Of a stretch of DNA of 25,280 bases, positions 1 through 8,286 are shown in pieces. This DNA is from VGMD01 sp964552055 (GTDB taxonomy: Bacteria; Chlamydiota; Chlamydiia; Chlamydiales; 2-12-FULL-49-11). The notes below the pieces were generated by a model, which was given only the letters and a program-made list of their open reading frames with translations, searched no databases and had not been told where the DNA came from. Location: NCBI GenBank assembly GCA_964552055.1, contig CAZKFL010000031.1, forward strand, positions 1 through 25,280. The letters run 5' to 3'. The stretch's first letter is position 1. Every line of letters starts with the position of its first letter. Both the position numbers and the translations under genes were made by a program.

Positions 1-42
1 CGTTTTTTATAAAACAAAATTCTCCGCAAAAAAAAGAGAAAA

Positions 43-141
43 TTAGCAAGGATAGAATGGTGGAAGGATAAGAAAAATAAATTTGTATCTCTCCTATAAT
101 TAGAATGTTTTTTTATTCTTCCATCATTCTATCCTTGCTAA
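43..141. repeat. 29-bp inverted repeat with 41-base loop
   Basis: The left arm (43-71) and the reverse complement of the right arm (113-141) match at 27 of 29 positions; each arm begins TTAGCAAGGATAGAATG when read inward. The loop is AT-rich. It lies downstream of the minus-strand greA-rdgB-NYN cluster, so it could end transcription from both directions or be the remains of a small non-coding mobile element. The arms are seen directly; the role is inferred. The long loop argues against a simple intrinsic terminator. Confidence 0.7.
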
Positions 142-167
142 AAAAGATATGGGTAATAGGATGCGGT

Positions 168-195
168 GTGCTCTGCGTCTCTGCGGCGGATCTTT
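168..195. repeat. Single arm of the CTCTGCG-type palindromic element
   Basis: This stretch contains CTCTGCGTCTCTGCGG and closely matches the right arm of the complete element inside namZ (near 22171-22198), with about three differences. Only one arm is present, and it directly abuts the stop codon of the NYN-domain gene. It is probably a decayed or partial copy of the same dispersed element. Confidence 0.6.
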
Positions 196-681
196 TTACC
201 TAGATTCGAAGATTTTGAGTAGGCGCTCGAATTCTCGTTTAGTTTCACCTTGCGGTTTTTGTTCTGACTGGAGGCTTGCGTTTTTTCCGGTGGTCTCTTT
301 TAGGAGATTATAAAAATCAGACGAGTCGATAGATGCAATTTTTAAGTTTTTTGCAGCATTTGCGAGAGCTCTATCGGATGTGACAAGGCGGTATCTTGCA
401 GGATTTTTTACAATTGATAAGTATTCAAGGATGTAGAGGTCTCCCTCAAGATGGATCGGAGCGTGGGCGATTTCAAGATGAGCGAGCGAACTTTTAGTGG
501 GGTAGTCTCTTGCATGGCCTGGATTACTATCAAAAATAAGAATTCCCTTAAGTCCAAGAACACCCATCCATTCGTCAAGAAAGTGAATAAAATCTGCTTT
601 GCTTTTCTCTGAAAATTTTGAAGGGCGCCTTGCTTTAAAGAGAAGGTTATATGCGTCTATGACGTAGAAGTAACCTTTAAT
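196..681 (-). CDS. NYN (YacP-like) PIN-fold RNA-binding nuclease
   Basis: Read from the proposed start this is a 161-residue protein of the NYN/YacP-like type, a PIN-fold family expected to act as a metal-dependent ribonuclease. The N-terminal strand reads FYVIDAYNLLF, with the family's conserved Asp and Asn. LIFDSN follows in the middle, and LVTSDRALANAAKN carries the conserved TSDR motif. The C-terminal 35 residues are charged and end in a short helix, as is usual for the family. The first in-frame ATG (565-567) would delete the first strand and its catalytic Asp. No ATG, GTG or TTG lies upstream in frame after the stop at 691-693, so an ATT start at 679-681 is the best guess. That start overlaps the 3' end of rdgB by about 25 bases, implying translational coupling. 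The domain call is fairly sure; the start is not. Confidence 0.72.
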   Translation of the reverse strand: MKGYFYVIDAYNLLFKARRPSKFSEKSKADFIHFLDEWMGVLGLKGILIFDSNPGHARDYPTKSSLAHLEIAHAPIHLEGDLYILEYLSIVKNPARYRLVTSDRALANAAKNLKIASIDSSDFYNLLKETTGKNASLQSEQKPQGETKREFERLLKIFESR

Positions 682-1274
682 AGCTCGCTCTCAATGTAAG
701 GGATCAGTTTGTCGAAAGCTTTTCTACGATGGGAAATGCGGTTTTTAATGTCTTCTTCTAATTCTGCAAATGTTTTATTGTAGTCGTGTTTAACAAAAAG
801 AGGATCGTAACCAAACCCGCCTCTTCCTTTTGATTCCGGAAGAATATGACCTTCGCAAACACCGCGGATCGTTTTTATGATTCCTTCAGGACTTGCAAAT
901 GACAGCGCACACTCAAAGTAGGCAAATCTTGAATCACCTTCTAGAAACTTCATTTTTTCAATAAGCATATCTCGATTCTCTTTATCTGTTGCGTCAGCAC
1001 CTGCATAGCGACGGCTGAATATGCCCGGCTCTCCATTCAATGCAGGAACAACAAGACCGCTATCATCAGCAATTACGTAGTGACCTGTTTCTTTTGCAGC
1101 ATGTAAAGCCTTTAGGTCTGCGATCTCGGAAAATGAACTTCCTACCTCTAGTGGGGCTTCATAGTCAGGAAAATCTTTTAGAGAAAAAATTTCCATATCT
1201 TTAAAATATGCGCGGATCATCGCTTTCAATTCTAAAATCTTATGAAAATTAGCAGTAGCTATTACAAGTTCCAT
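657..1274 (-). CDS. rdgB: dITP/XTP pyrophosphatase (HAM1/RdgB)
   Basis: A 205-residue house-cleaning enzyme that hydrolyses non-canonical purine nucleoside triphosphates (dITP, XTP) to monophosphates, keeping deaminated bases out of DNA and RNA. Family motifs are intact: the N-terminal IATANFHKILEL (nucleotide and Lys contacts), ADDSGLVVPALNGEPG with the catalytic/metal Asp pair, FSRRYAG, GRGGFGYDPLF, and ISHRRKAF near the C-terminus. Length is normal for the family. I chose the ATG at 1274 rather than the TTG nine bases upstream because the protein then starts MELVIATAN, as relatives do; a GAGG lies just before it. It sits 41 bases downstream of greA on the same strand and overlaps the NYN gene, so the three probably form one transcript. 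Confidence 0.95.
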   Translation of the reverse strand: MELVIATANFHKILELKAMIRAYFKDMEIFSLKDFPDYEAPLEVGSSFSEIADLKALHAAKETGHYVIADDSGLVVPALNGEPGIFSRRYAGADATDKENRDMLIEKMKFLEGDSRFAYFECALSFASPEGIIKTIRGVCEGHILPESKGRGGFGYDPLFVKHDYNKTFAELEEDIKNRISHRRKAFDKLIPYIESELLKVTSTS

Positions 1275-1315
1275 GATCCTCAAACAATATCACTAACTCC
1301 AAATAAGATCTATGA

Positions 1316-3463
1316 CTAAAGAAAGCTTTTTATTGAAAGCACTTTCCATTCTTGATCTTGAAGTTTGCAAGTATTCCCAATACAAAGGCCTATAAGATCT
1401 TTTGCAAGTTTTGATTGAGATGAGAGAACGTTTTTCTCTGGGTCTGTGTCCCATGGGCCAAGAAGTGTATAAGTTGCTCTTTCACCGCTGCTATTTCCTA
1501 GCTCAACTACTGTTCCAACATTAATTGAATCTGTCTGGATATCGTCTTTTGTGAGAACGCGCATTTGCTTATATTGGTCTGAGAGAAATTTAAGCTCGCT
1601 TTGAAGTCTTGCTCGCTTTTCTTGGGCAAATTTGTATTCGCTGTTTTCACGAAGATCGCCATGTGAACGCGCAACTTCAATTTCCTTTGCATTTGTAAGT
1701 ATTTCTACAGTTGCAATTTGTTCGATCCGCTCTTTAATTTTACGGTATCCATCTGCTGTTGTCCAAACGGTGTGCTCTTCATCGAGTGGTTCTTTACGAA
1801 GCTCTGAAAGAGAAGGGTGAACTACTTCGGCAAGAGAGTGAAGAATTTTAAGATCGTGATCTGAGAGTGTCATGCATTTTGAGGATAGCAGGAGGATTTC
1901 CTTAATTGTTTCGATATCGGAATGTTCGAAAATTCTACGAACATTTGCATATCTTCCAGAAGTAAGAAATGAATGCATTTTTTTTATGAGGTCTTTGTGT
2001 GAGTGGGAGGTTTCTAGTTTGTGGAGGAGCACAAAGAATGATTCAAAAAATGAGTTATGACCTTGTTGATTTGCAAATGGGTAATTTTGGTCAGGGGATA
2101 ATATTTTTTGAAAATACCAGAGAAAGGCATTTGGTGAAAGCATCGGATTTTGGATGAGTGTTGTCAATTTAGACTGTAGAAGGCTTTCTTGCTTACTATT
2201 CATGAGCTCTTCAAGGATGTAATCTCTTAGAGGATTTTGATCAATTGTTAAAAGTATTTCTGAAAATACCCCTTGCCATTCAGATCTGACTTTTTTTAGT
2301 TCAATTAAGAATCTCTTTTTATGTGCAAGCACATTGATTTGAGATACCATTCTTTCAGGATTTGGATATTTTGCTATCAGCTCAGCTAATTCTTTTGCCT
2401 TTTCATGACCTAAATCTTGCAAGATAAATAAAATCCCTAGCTCTTCTGTGTCAGTAACTTCTTTTTTAGCAAGAACTTCTGTTAGGTTTGATTTAAGAGC
2501 TTCTTTAAAGGGTTCGTTTTTTGTTGCCTGTGGAAAATCTCTTAAGAAGGAGTAAATTAACTCAATCAATACAGGGGTTTCTGGCTTTTCTGCTAGAGCT
2601 TTTAAGATTTTTTCTTCGTGAGGAACTTCTGTTGTTCGTAATTTAAAGCATTCTTTTTGATTTTCAGGAGCTTCAATGAACGTATCTTTTTTTAACTTTG
2701 TACGAGTAAGTTGCCACCATTTTGCCCAATCATCTTCTGGAATTACAACATCACAAAGTTCATCTTTGATTTCTAAAGCTGTTTTAGGACCTAAATCTTT
2801 CAAAAGCATTCTAATAGTTTCAAGTGGATTTGCTCTTGCGAAGGCTTCAAAGGCTTCGGCATCACCAAACCGTCTTGCTAGAAAATGGTCGTTTGCTACA
2901 GGAAGAAGAGTTTTAAATGCATTGGCAAAGCTGATCTCCTTATTACCTGATACATTATCAAACTCCAAAGTGATTTGTTCTCTAAGCATAGACACATCAA
3001 TCACTTCGCCGATTCCCCAGCCGCCTGTATGCAAGAAGAAATTCCGTACTTTCATGTGCGCCAAAAGTTCAAAATTTGCTATTGCTGAAGGAAATGATTT
3101 TCTTTCTCTTAGACCTACAAGTTTAATTTTTTGTTGGAATGAAGGGTCATTTTTGTAACGCTCCTCAAGATAGCTATAAGCAAATTCAGCTAAAGTTGGA
3201 TCATTACTTGTTTGTAGATCGAAAATAAGTTTAATACAATCGTGTCTAAGTTCATTTTTAGGAAGGCTCTGCCAAAGTGGTAATATGTCTGCTACGTATC
3301 TTCCAAAAGAGGGTGCTAAAGGGGACTTTTTCACTTCCTGAAGAGTCAACTTCAATTCTGCGGCATCAATTTCATCACTAAGGCAATATTCTTGCCATAA
3401 AGCGATAAAAGAAGGTAAGTCGTTATTTAAAATATGATTTTGAAATTGCTTAAAGTATTCCAT
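1316..3463 (-). CDS. greA: Transcription elongation factor GreA, chlamydial long form
   Basis: A 715-residue protein whose last ~150 residues (about 565-715) are a complete GreA. GreA rescues backtracked RNA polymerase by stimulating transcript cleavage through its secondary channel. The coiled-coil tip motif GDLRENSEY (about 602-610) keeps the acidic residues needed for cleavage, and the C-terminal FKBP-like domain follows. The first ~560 residues are helical and charged with no enzyme motif I recognise; this long extension is typical of chlamydial GreA, versus ~158 residues elsewhere. The ATG at 3463 has GAGAGG about seven bases upstream and a good promoter further up. It is probably the first gene of a greA-rdgB-NYN unit, divergent from thyX. 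What the extension does cannot be told from sequence. Confidence 0.95.
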   Translation of the reverse strand: MEYFKQFQNHILNNDLPSFIALWQEYCLSDEIDAAELKLTLQEVKKSPLAPSFGRYVADILPLWQSLPKNELRHDCIKLIFDLQTSNDPTLAEFAYSYLEERYKNDPSFQQKIKLVGLRERKSFPSAIANFELLAHMKVRNFFLHTGGWGIGEVIDVSMLREQITLEFDNVSGNKEISFANAFKTLLPVANDHFLARRFGDAEAFEAFARANPLETIRMLLKDLGPKTALEIKDELCDVVIPEDDWAKWWQLTRTKLKKDTFIEAPENQKECFKLRTTEVPHEEKILKALAEKPETPVLIELIYSFLRDFPQATKNEPFKEALKSNLTEVLAKKEVTDTEELGILFILQDLGHEKAKELAELIAKYPNPERMVSQINVLAHKKRFLIELKKVRSEWQGVFSEILLTIDQNPLRDYILEELMNSKQESLLQSKLTTLIQNPMLSPNAFLWYFQKILSPDQNYPFANQQGHNSFFESFFVLLHKLETSHSHKDLIKKMHSFLTSGRYANVRRIFEHSDIETIKEILLLSSKCMTLSDHDLKILHSLAEVVHPSLSELRKEPLDEEHTVWTTADGYRKIKERIEQIATVEILTNAKEIEVARSHGDLRENSEYKFAQEKRARLQSELKFLSDQYKQMRVLTKDDIQTDSINVGTVVELGNSSGERATYTLLGPWDTDPEKNVLSSQSKLAKDLIGLCIGNTCKLQDQEWKVLSIKSFL

Positions 3464-3492
3464 TCAGATCCCTCTCCAAGTCTTTCCAGGGG

Positions 3493-3521
3493 AGTATAAC
3501 TGGAATTTTCTCGAAACGCAA
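3493..3521 (-). promoter_or_regulatory. sigma-66/sigma-70-type promoter for greA
   Basis: On the minus strand TTGCGT (3521-3516) and TATACT (3498-3493) are separated by exactly 17 bases. Initiation is expected near 3486, giving a leader of about 23 bases that contains the GAGAGG ribosome site before the greA ATG. It lies in the divergent gap with thyX. Confidence 0.6.
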
Positions 3522-3591
3522 CCCAAAAAATCACCTTTCTTCATCTTGATTTTTGAAGACAGGCGGTATACACTGGAATAATAGGTGGCTT

Positions 3592-5202
3592 ATGATTGAA
3601 GATTACGAAGAATTTACTGAAACAGAAAGAAAAATCCTTGATAAATACGTGACGAGCACTGTTAGTAATGTGTTTGCAATCAGGAATTTGCCCGAAGTAA
3701 TTAAGGGGGCCTTATTTTCCAAATACTCTAGATCGAGTCTTGGGCTAAGGCAGCTTTTGCTTAAAGAGTTTGTGGGTGGCGAAGAGGCACAATTTGATGC
3801 AATTGCAAATGATCAGGCAATGAATGCTCAAAATGAGGCCGTTGCAAAAGCGCAAAGCTTTTATGATCGAATTTTAGATGGATACGGTGATGACTCAATT
3901 GGTGAGCTAGGCGGAGCGCATCTTGCTATTGAAAATATTTCTATGCTCGCTGCAAAAGTTATAGAGGATTGCCGCATTGGTGGATCACCATTAGAAAAAT
4001 CGACTAGATATATTTACTTTGATCAAAAGCGAGACGGAGAATTTCTTTTTGTTCGAGAGCCTATTTTAATGACCTCTGCTTTTAAAGAAGAGTATATTTC
4101 TGTATGTAATAGGCTGTTTGAAGTGTACGGAGAGCTAATTCCAGAGCTTACTGAAATCATGGAAAACAAATTTCCAAACGATTCAAGTGTTTCAAGGTCA
4201 GCTTATATGGCTGCGATTCGGGCTAAGGTGCTCGATTGTTTAAGAGGGTTGCTGCCTGCAAGCGCTCTGACGAACATGGGTTTTTTTGGTAATGGTCGTT
4301 TCTGTGAGGGTCTATTGCAAAAGCTTCAATCAGAACAGCTTGCTGAACTTCAAGAAGTTGGAAAAAGAGCTTCAAATGAGCTTTCGAAAGTTATCCCTTC
4401 TTTTGTAAGGAGGGGAGATTCAAGTCACCGTCACTTCCAAATGATGCAACAATTTAAAGATAAGATGGGAAGTGGACTTAAGGAAATCGCAAAATCTTAC
4501 GATTCATTAAAAAGTGAAAGAAGGGGAGTAGAACTTGTTGATTACGACCCTGATAGTATTTATCGAGTCGCTGCTGCACTTTTATTTCCCTACACAAACA
4601 GCTCGCTTCCTGAACTAGAGAGGAAGCTAATGGTTTTGCCAAAGGATGAGGTGGAACAAATTCTGGAAGCTGCGGCAAGTAGCAGAGAAAATAGACGGCA
4701 TAAATCTCCAAGAGCATTGGAACGAGCTTCTTTTACATTTGAAATCACTGCAGATTTCGGAAGTTACAGAGATTTGCAAAGACACCGAATTCTTACACAG
4801 GACAGACAGCTATTAACATGTAATTTAGGTTATTATATAGCAGATGATTTGATTGGAACGGGAATGGAAAAAAAATATCGCGATGCAATGGATATGGCAA
4901 AAAATTTATATGATAAAATTGCAAGAGATTTGCCAGAGGAGGCGCAGTATGTCGTTCCAATGGCTTTTAATATTCGTTGGTATTTTCATATTAATCTAAG
5001 ATCACTTCAATGGCTTACTGAACTTAGGTCAACTCCACAGGGTCACCCATCGTATAGAAGAGTTGCGCAGGCAATGGCACATCAAGTGTTTGAAGTGATG
5101 CCCGAATACAAGCGGTTCTTCAAGTTTGTTGATTTTGATGGCTATGACTTGGGAAGGCTTGGTCAAGAGATTCGAAATGAAAGACGAGTGGAAAGTAGAT
5201 GA
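3592..5202 (+). CDS. thyX: FAD-dependent thymidylate synthase ThyX, two-domain chlamydial type
   Basis: A 536-residue protein, about twice the usual ThyX length, with two ThyX-like halves. ThyX makes dTMP from dUMP using methylenetetrahydrofolate, FAD and NADPH. The N-terminal half has a signature region with RHR degraded to DCR (126-128) but with EKSTRYIYF kept, followed by an LLPASALTN segment. The C-terminal half has an intact RHR (397-399) in LQRHRILTQDRQLL but lacks the following S-x-R-Y, then has VVPMAFNIRWYFH and a LRSTPQGHPSYRR helix. Each half thus keeps a different part of the family motif. The start is ATG 3592, because AGGTGG lies just upstream; a TTG 39 bases earlier is open but has no ribosome site. 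A weak TTGATT-15-TATACA at 3546-3572 may be its promoter. Its stop overlaps the tyrP ATG. Confidence 0.9.
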   Translation: MIEDYEEFTETERKILDKYVTSTVSNVFAIRNLPEVIKGALFSKYSRSSLGLRQLLLKEFVGGEEAQFDAIANDQAMNAQNEAVAKAQSFYDRILDGYGDDSIGELGGAHLAIENISMLAAKVIEDCRIGGSPLEKSTRYIYFDQKRDGEFLFVREPILMTSAFKEEYISVCNRLFEVYGELIPELTEIMENKFPNDSSVSRSAYMAAIRAKVLDCLRGLLPASALTNMGFFGNGRFCEGLLQKLQSEQLAELQEVGKRASNELSKVIPSFVRRGDSSHRHFQMMQQFKDKMGSGLKEIAKSYDSLKSERRGVELVDYDPDSIYRVAAALLFPYTNSSLPELERKLMVLPKDEVEQILEAAASSRENRRHKSPRALERASFTFEITADFGSYRDLQRHRILTQDRQLLTCNLGYYIADDLIGTGMEKKYRDAMDMAKNLYDKIARDLPEEAQYVVPMAFNIRWYFHINLRSLQWLTELRSTPQGHPSYRRVAQAMAHQVFEVMPEYKRFFKFVDFDGYDLGRLGQEIRNERRVESR

Positions 5203-6398
5203 GCTCTGAGAAACAAGGAAGTGTCTTTGGAGGCATTTTACTGATTGGAGGGTGCTGTATTGGCGCAGGAATGCTCGGGTTACCTATACTTACAGGTCTT
5301 GTCGGGTTTTTTCCCTCTTTAATTTTATTTGCAATCACAGCCTTTTTTATGACGATGACGGGCCTTATGCTTGTGGAGGTAAACGGCTGGTTTTCCGGCA
5401 GAACCAATTTTATTACGATGATTTCGGATCTTTTAGGCCCGATTGGAAAAATTGCCTGCTGGTTTTTATACCTATTTCTTTTTTATGCTTTATTAGTAGC
5501 CTACTTGGCAGATAGCTCTCATCTTGTTACAACATTTTTCAAAAGCATAGGAATCTCCTTTCCAATTTGGGTGGGAAGCCTATTTTTTGTCCTTTTTTTT
5601 GGTTGGATTGTCTATTTTGGTACTAGATCTGTTGATCTCGTGAATAGATTTTTAATGGCCGGAAAGATTACAGTATATATAGCCCTTCTTGTTTTTGGAC
5701 TTGGTTATGTCGAAGTGAAGCTCCTCAAGGAAGTGCATTTAGAATACGCATTCGCTGCATTGCCTATACTTGTCATTTCTTTTGGTTTCCATAATCTTAT
5801 TCCTACTCTCTCTCATTACCTAGGGGGAGATACTAAGCGAATCAGAAAATCCATTATTGGGGGAGTGCTGTTCACTTTGACAATCTATTTATTCTGGCAG
5901 CTTATTGCGCTCGGATCTCTTCCTATAGAAGGGAAGGGGGGAATTCTTGAAAGCTACAAACTAGGTCTAGACGCAGCTCAAGCCTTAAAAAACTATGTTA
6001 GCGCTCCATGGCTCGGAAATCTTGCGGGGATTCTTGCTTTTATAGCGATTTTGACCTCGTTTTTGACGCAAACCCTTAGTCTTGTGCACTTTCTGTCTGA
6101 TGGATTGAAAATTGCTCATAAGGGTCGGGAAAACATCTGGATCTGCCTTGCCACCCTCGTCCCTCCTCTTGTTTTTGCAATCCTTTACCCTACCATTTTT
6201 TACCAGGCTCTTGGCTTTGCAGGCGGTGTATGCGCGGTCATTCTATTTGGAATCTTTCCAGTTCTTATGATCTGGCGCGGAAGATATCAAAGAAATACTC
6301 CTTCAAAATACCAAGTCATTGGTGGTAAACCACTTCTGACTGTTATTTTTCTAATAGCTTTAACCATATTGACTTATCAGCTGCACACTATGGTTTAG
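5199..6398 (+). CDS. tyrP: Aromatic amino acid (tyrosine/tryptophan) permease, TyrP type
   Basis: A 399-residue, very hydrophobic inner-membrane protein of the hydroxy/aromatic amino acid permease (HAAAP) family, with about 11 membrane segments. The first segment carries GGILLIGGCCIGAGMLGLP, the glycine-rich unwound helix typical of this amino acid transporter fold; FGFHNLIPTLSHYLGGD and the LGSLPIEG loop are also family-like. It probably imports tyrosine or tryptophan by proton symport, which suits an organism relying on host amino acids. The ATG sits inside the thyX stop region (ATGA), so translation is likely coupled to thyX. A paralogue lies at 11251-12408 on the other strand. The exact substrate cannot be read from sequence. 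Confidence 0.88.
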   Translation: MSSEKQGSVFGGILLIGGCCIGAGMLGLPILTGLVGFFPSLILFAITAFFMTMTGLMLVEVNGWFSGRTNFITMISDLLGPIGKIACWFLYLFLFYALLVAYLADSSHLVTTFFKSIGISFPIWVGSLFFVLFFGWIVYFGTRSVDLVNRFLMAGKITVYIALLVFGLGYVEVKLLKEVHLEYAFAALPILVISFGFHNLIPTLSHYLGGDTKRIRKSIIGGVLFTLTIYLFWQLIALGSLPIEGKGGILESYKLGLDAAQALKNYVSAPWLGNLAGILAFIAILTSFLTQTLSLVHFLSDGLKIAHKGRENIWICLATLVPPLVFAILYPTIFYQALGFAGGVCAVILFGIFPVLMIWRGRYQRNTPSKYQVIGGKPLLTVIFLIALTILTYQLHTMV

Positions 6399-6402
6399 TG
6401 GC

Positions 6403-6432
6403 TTGCATTAAAATTTATAATTATGTTATAAT
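6403..6432 (+). promoter_or_regulatory. Promoter giving a near-leaderless transcript of the 6440 gene
   Basis: TTGCAT (6403-6408) and TATAAT (6427-6432) are 18 bases apart. Initiation seven or so bases after the -10 box would fall at or within a base or two of the ATG at 6440, leaving no room for a ribosome binding site. The -35 box begins five bases after the tyrP stop codon. Confidence 0.6.
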
Positions 6433-6439
6433 AGTTGAT

Positions 6440-8242
6440 ATGGAAGTAGGACTGAACCATAGTAGATCTATATGTGTCGATATTGGACTTACAGCTGGTG
6501 CAGCTGCCGTAAGTTCATTAGTTCCTGCGGGCCCCTTTAAATATCTATACACAACCGAACTGCTACAATCAAGTGTATCTTCACTCACAGGGCCACAAGA
6601 GACAATAAGCGAATTTGATAATTACCTGTATCATAGCGTCTTGCTTTTGCTATTTAAAGGATTGCTTGGAGCTTCTCCGCTTAACAGCGAGTTTATATTA
6701 ACATCCTTAAGTTCCCCTCTAATACAGAGAAGTATCGTTAATTCACCTCAATTTCAAAGAGCAAAATTGTCAATTGCTATTAAATTACTTAGAGCAATCG
6801 GTGATCAAAAAAAAAGCATTGGAAAAAGTATTGCCATTCGGTGGCTAAAATCATATCTATTAGCTACCCCTGCTGCGTGTTTATTAAGAAATATTAACTT
6901 TGGTTCAACACCTGCAGAAATGGTCACTGTATTTAAGCATGAAGCTATTGACCTCTATCGTAAAAAGCGTGATGAATCTCTTTATTTGACAAGTGAGATA
7001 ACCGATCAAGTGCGCGCATTAGCTCATGGTCAAATTGATAAAGATGGGCTAGATGACCTTATGATGGGTTCATTTAAGTTAATGGAAGAATTCGGTCTTG
7101 AACAGCCGAAACAATGCGCTCTCTCTTTAAGTGTGCATGGCCTAGCGTATGTCGTTGGGACTGTTTCTCTAAATACTATTGCGACCCCACTTGCCATTAT
7201 TGCAAACAGTTCAAAATACCCAAGTCTACGTGAAGTAACAATTCGCGCAATTGGTACAGTTGCCGCTATTTCAATAAAAGGCATTGTTCCGCTTATTGTT
7301 ACAGAAGGAATTGTTGCTTTCATTCCGCGCGCGTCTTCTGATTCAGGTGAGATCGAAATTGTCCCAAAAGCAACCCGTATAGTGAAAAATACCTACGACT
7401 TGGTTCGAAGAGAATTAAGGACAGAATATGGCATTTCGCAAAAAACAATTAATAAATCAGAAAGATTAGCGCTCCAAACGCTTATCGGATCTGCAATGCT
7501 TGTTCTTAGACCCACATTGTCCCCAAGTATTCACGCATTTACAAATCTTCATTTGATAAATACATTAGTTCCTTCTAGAAAAATTGAAGTTATCGATGCA
7601 ATGTTTGTTCAAAGTATCTTGGCAGTTGGCTTGACTACAATCGATGCTTTAGGAGGCGGATCAGCTGCTGTAAGAATCAGTGTAAATTCAGTTGCAATTA
7701 TATTAAATCATCCATTTTTGATGAAAAAAATGATCGACAATGATGTCATTAAAGCGGGATCAAAATACATTCAAGATAAAGTTCCTGGCGCTCTTGTTAG
7801 AAATTCTTACAACCAAGCTTTGTCTGTATCCTCCATATTAGCTCCCTGCTCAAATCTAATAGAAAGAGGCGTAGTTATTCTTAAAATTGCAAAAATCGCG
7901 CATGTATCTAAAATAGTAATTGATGATCTTGGTGGGGTTGAAAGAATTAGAGATGGCTTTCGTCAAGCAGCCACATCCTCAATGAAATTCTATCTGAACT
8001 ATACAGTCGTTAATCTTGCAAGTTCTGTGCTTGGATTTCCGGGCAGTGCCATTGCAGTGGGAGTAACAACCTCAGGTAGTAAACTTTCAAAAGCGATTTC
8101 TGCAGGAACTGCTGGCGCTATTTACTATTCAACAGGTAGTTCAGTTCTCACATCATTAGCAGTTACAGTAGTGCAAGCACTGGGTGAATTCACCATTCCA
8201 GCTACTCTGACTGCGAGAGTTAGAGGCTTCTTTCGTCAATAG
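6440..8242 (+). CDS. Hypothetical hydrophobic protein, 600 aa, candidate membrane or effector protein
   Basis: I do not recognise this protein. It is 600 residues, rich in Ala, Ile, Leu, Ser and Val. It has several long hydrophobic or amphipathic stretches (about 229-255, 268-295, 385-422, 520-545 and 555-582) interrupted by charged helical linkers (about 160-225 and 305-345). There is no signal peptide, Walker motif or metal site. The pattern is compatible with an integral membrane protein, including one inserted into a host or inclusion membrane, but nothing proves it. I start at ATG 6440 rather than the GTG 42 bases upstream, because a strong promoter overlaps that extension and would start transcription at or next to the ATG. 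It follows tyrP on the same strand and converges on two small minus-strand genes. Confidence 0.65.
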   Translation: MEVGLNHSRSICVDIGLTAGAAAVSSLVPAGPFKYLYTTELLQSSVSSLTGPQETISEFDNYLYHSVLLLLFKGLLGASPLNSEFILTSLSSPLIQRSIVNSPQFQRAKLSIAIKLLRAIGDQKKSIGKSIAIRWLKSYLLATPAACLLRNINFGSTPAEMVTVFKHEAIDLYRKKRDESLYLTSEITDQVRALAHGQIDKDGLDDLMMGSFKLMEEFGLEQPKQCALSLSVHGLAYVVGTVSLNTIATPLAIIANSSKYPSLREVTIRAIGTVAAISIKGIVPLIVTEGIVAFIPRASSDSGEIEIVPKATRIVKNTYDLVRRELRTEYGISQKTINKSERLALQTLIGSAMLVLRPTLSPSIHAFTNLHLINTLVPSRKIEVIDAMFVQSILAVGLTTIDALGGGSAAVRISVNSVAIILNHPFLMKKMIDNDVIKAGSKYIQDKVPGALVRNSYNQALSVSSILAPCSNLIERGVVILKIAKIAHVSKIVIDDLGGVERIRDGFRQAATSSMKFYLNYTVVNLASSVLGFPGSAIAVGVTTSGSKLSKAISAGTAGAIYYSTGSSVLTSLAVTVVQALGEFTIPATLTARVRGFFRQ

Positions 8243-8286
8243 AGATGAGATTAACCATTATTTTTTATAAATAATACCGATTGGAA

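Noticed and set aside
2676..3158. 160-codon plus-strand open frame opposite greA
   Set aside because: The reverse strand of a well-supported greA; the translation is Ser-rich and has no domain.
8243..8286. ATTATTT/AAATAAT inverted repeat between convergent genes
   Set aside because: Only A and T pairs; expected by chance in AT-rich intergenic DNA.
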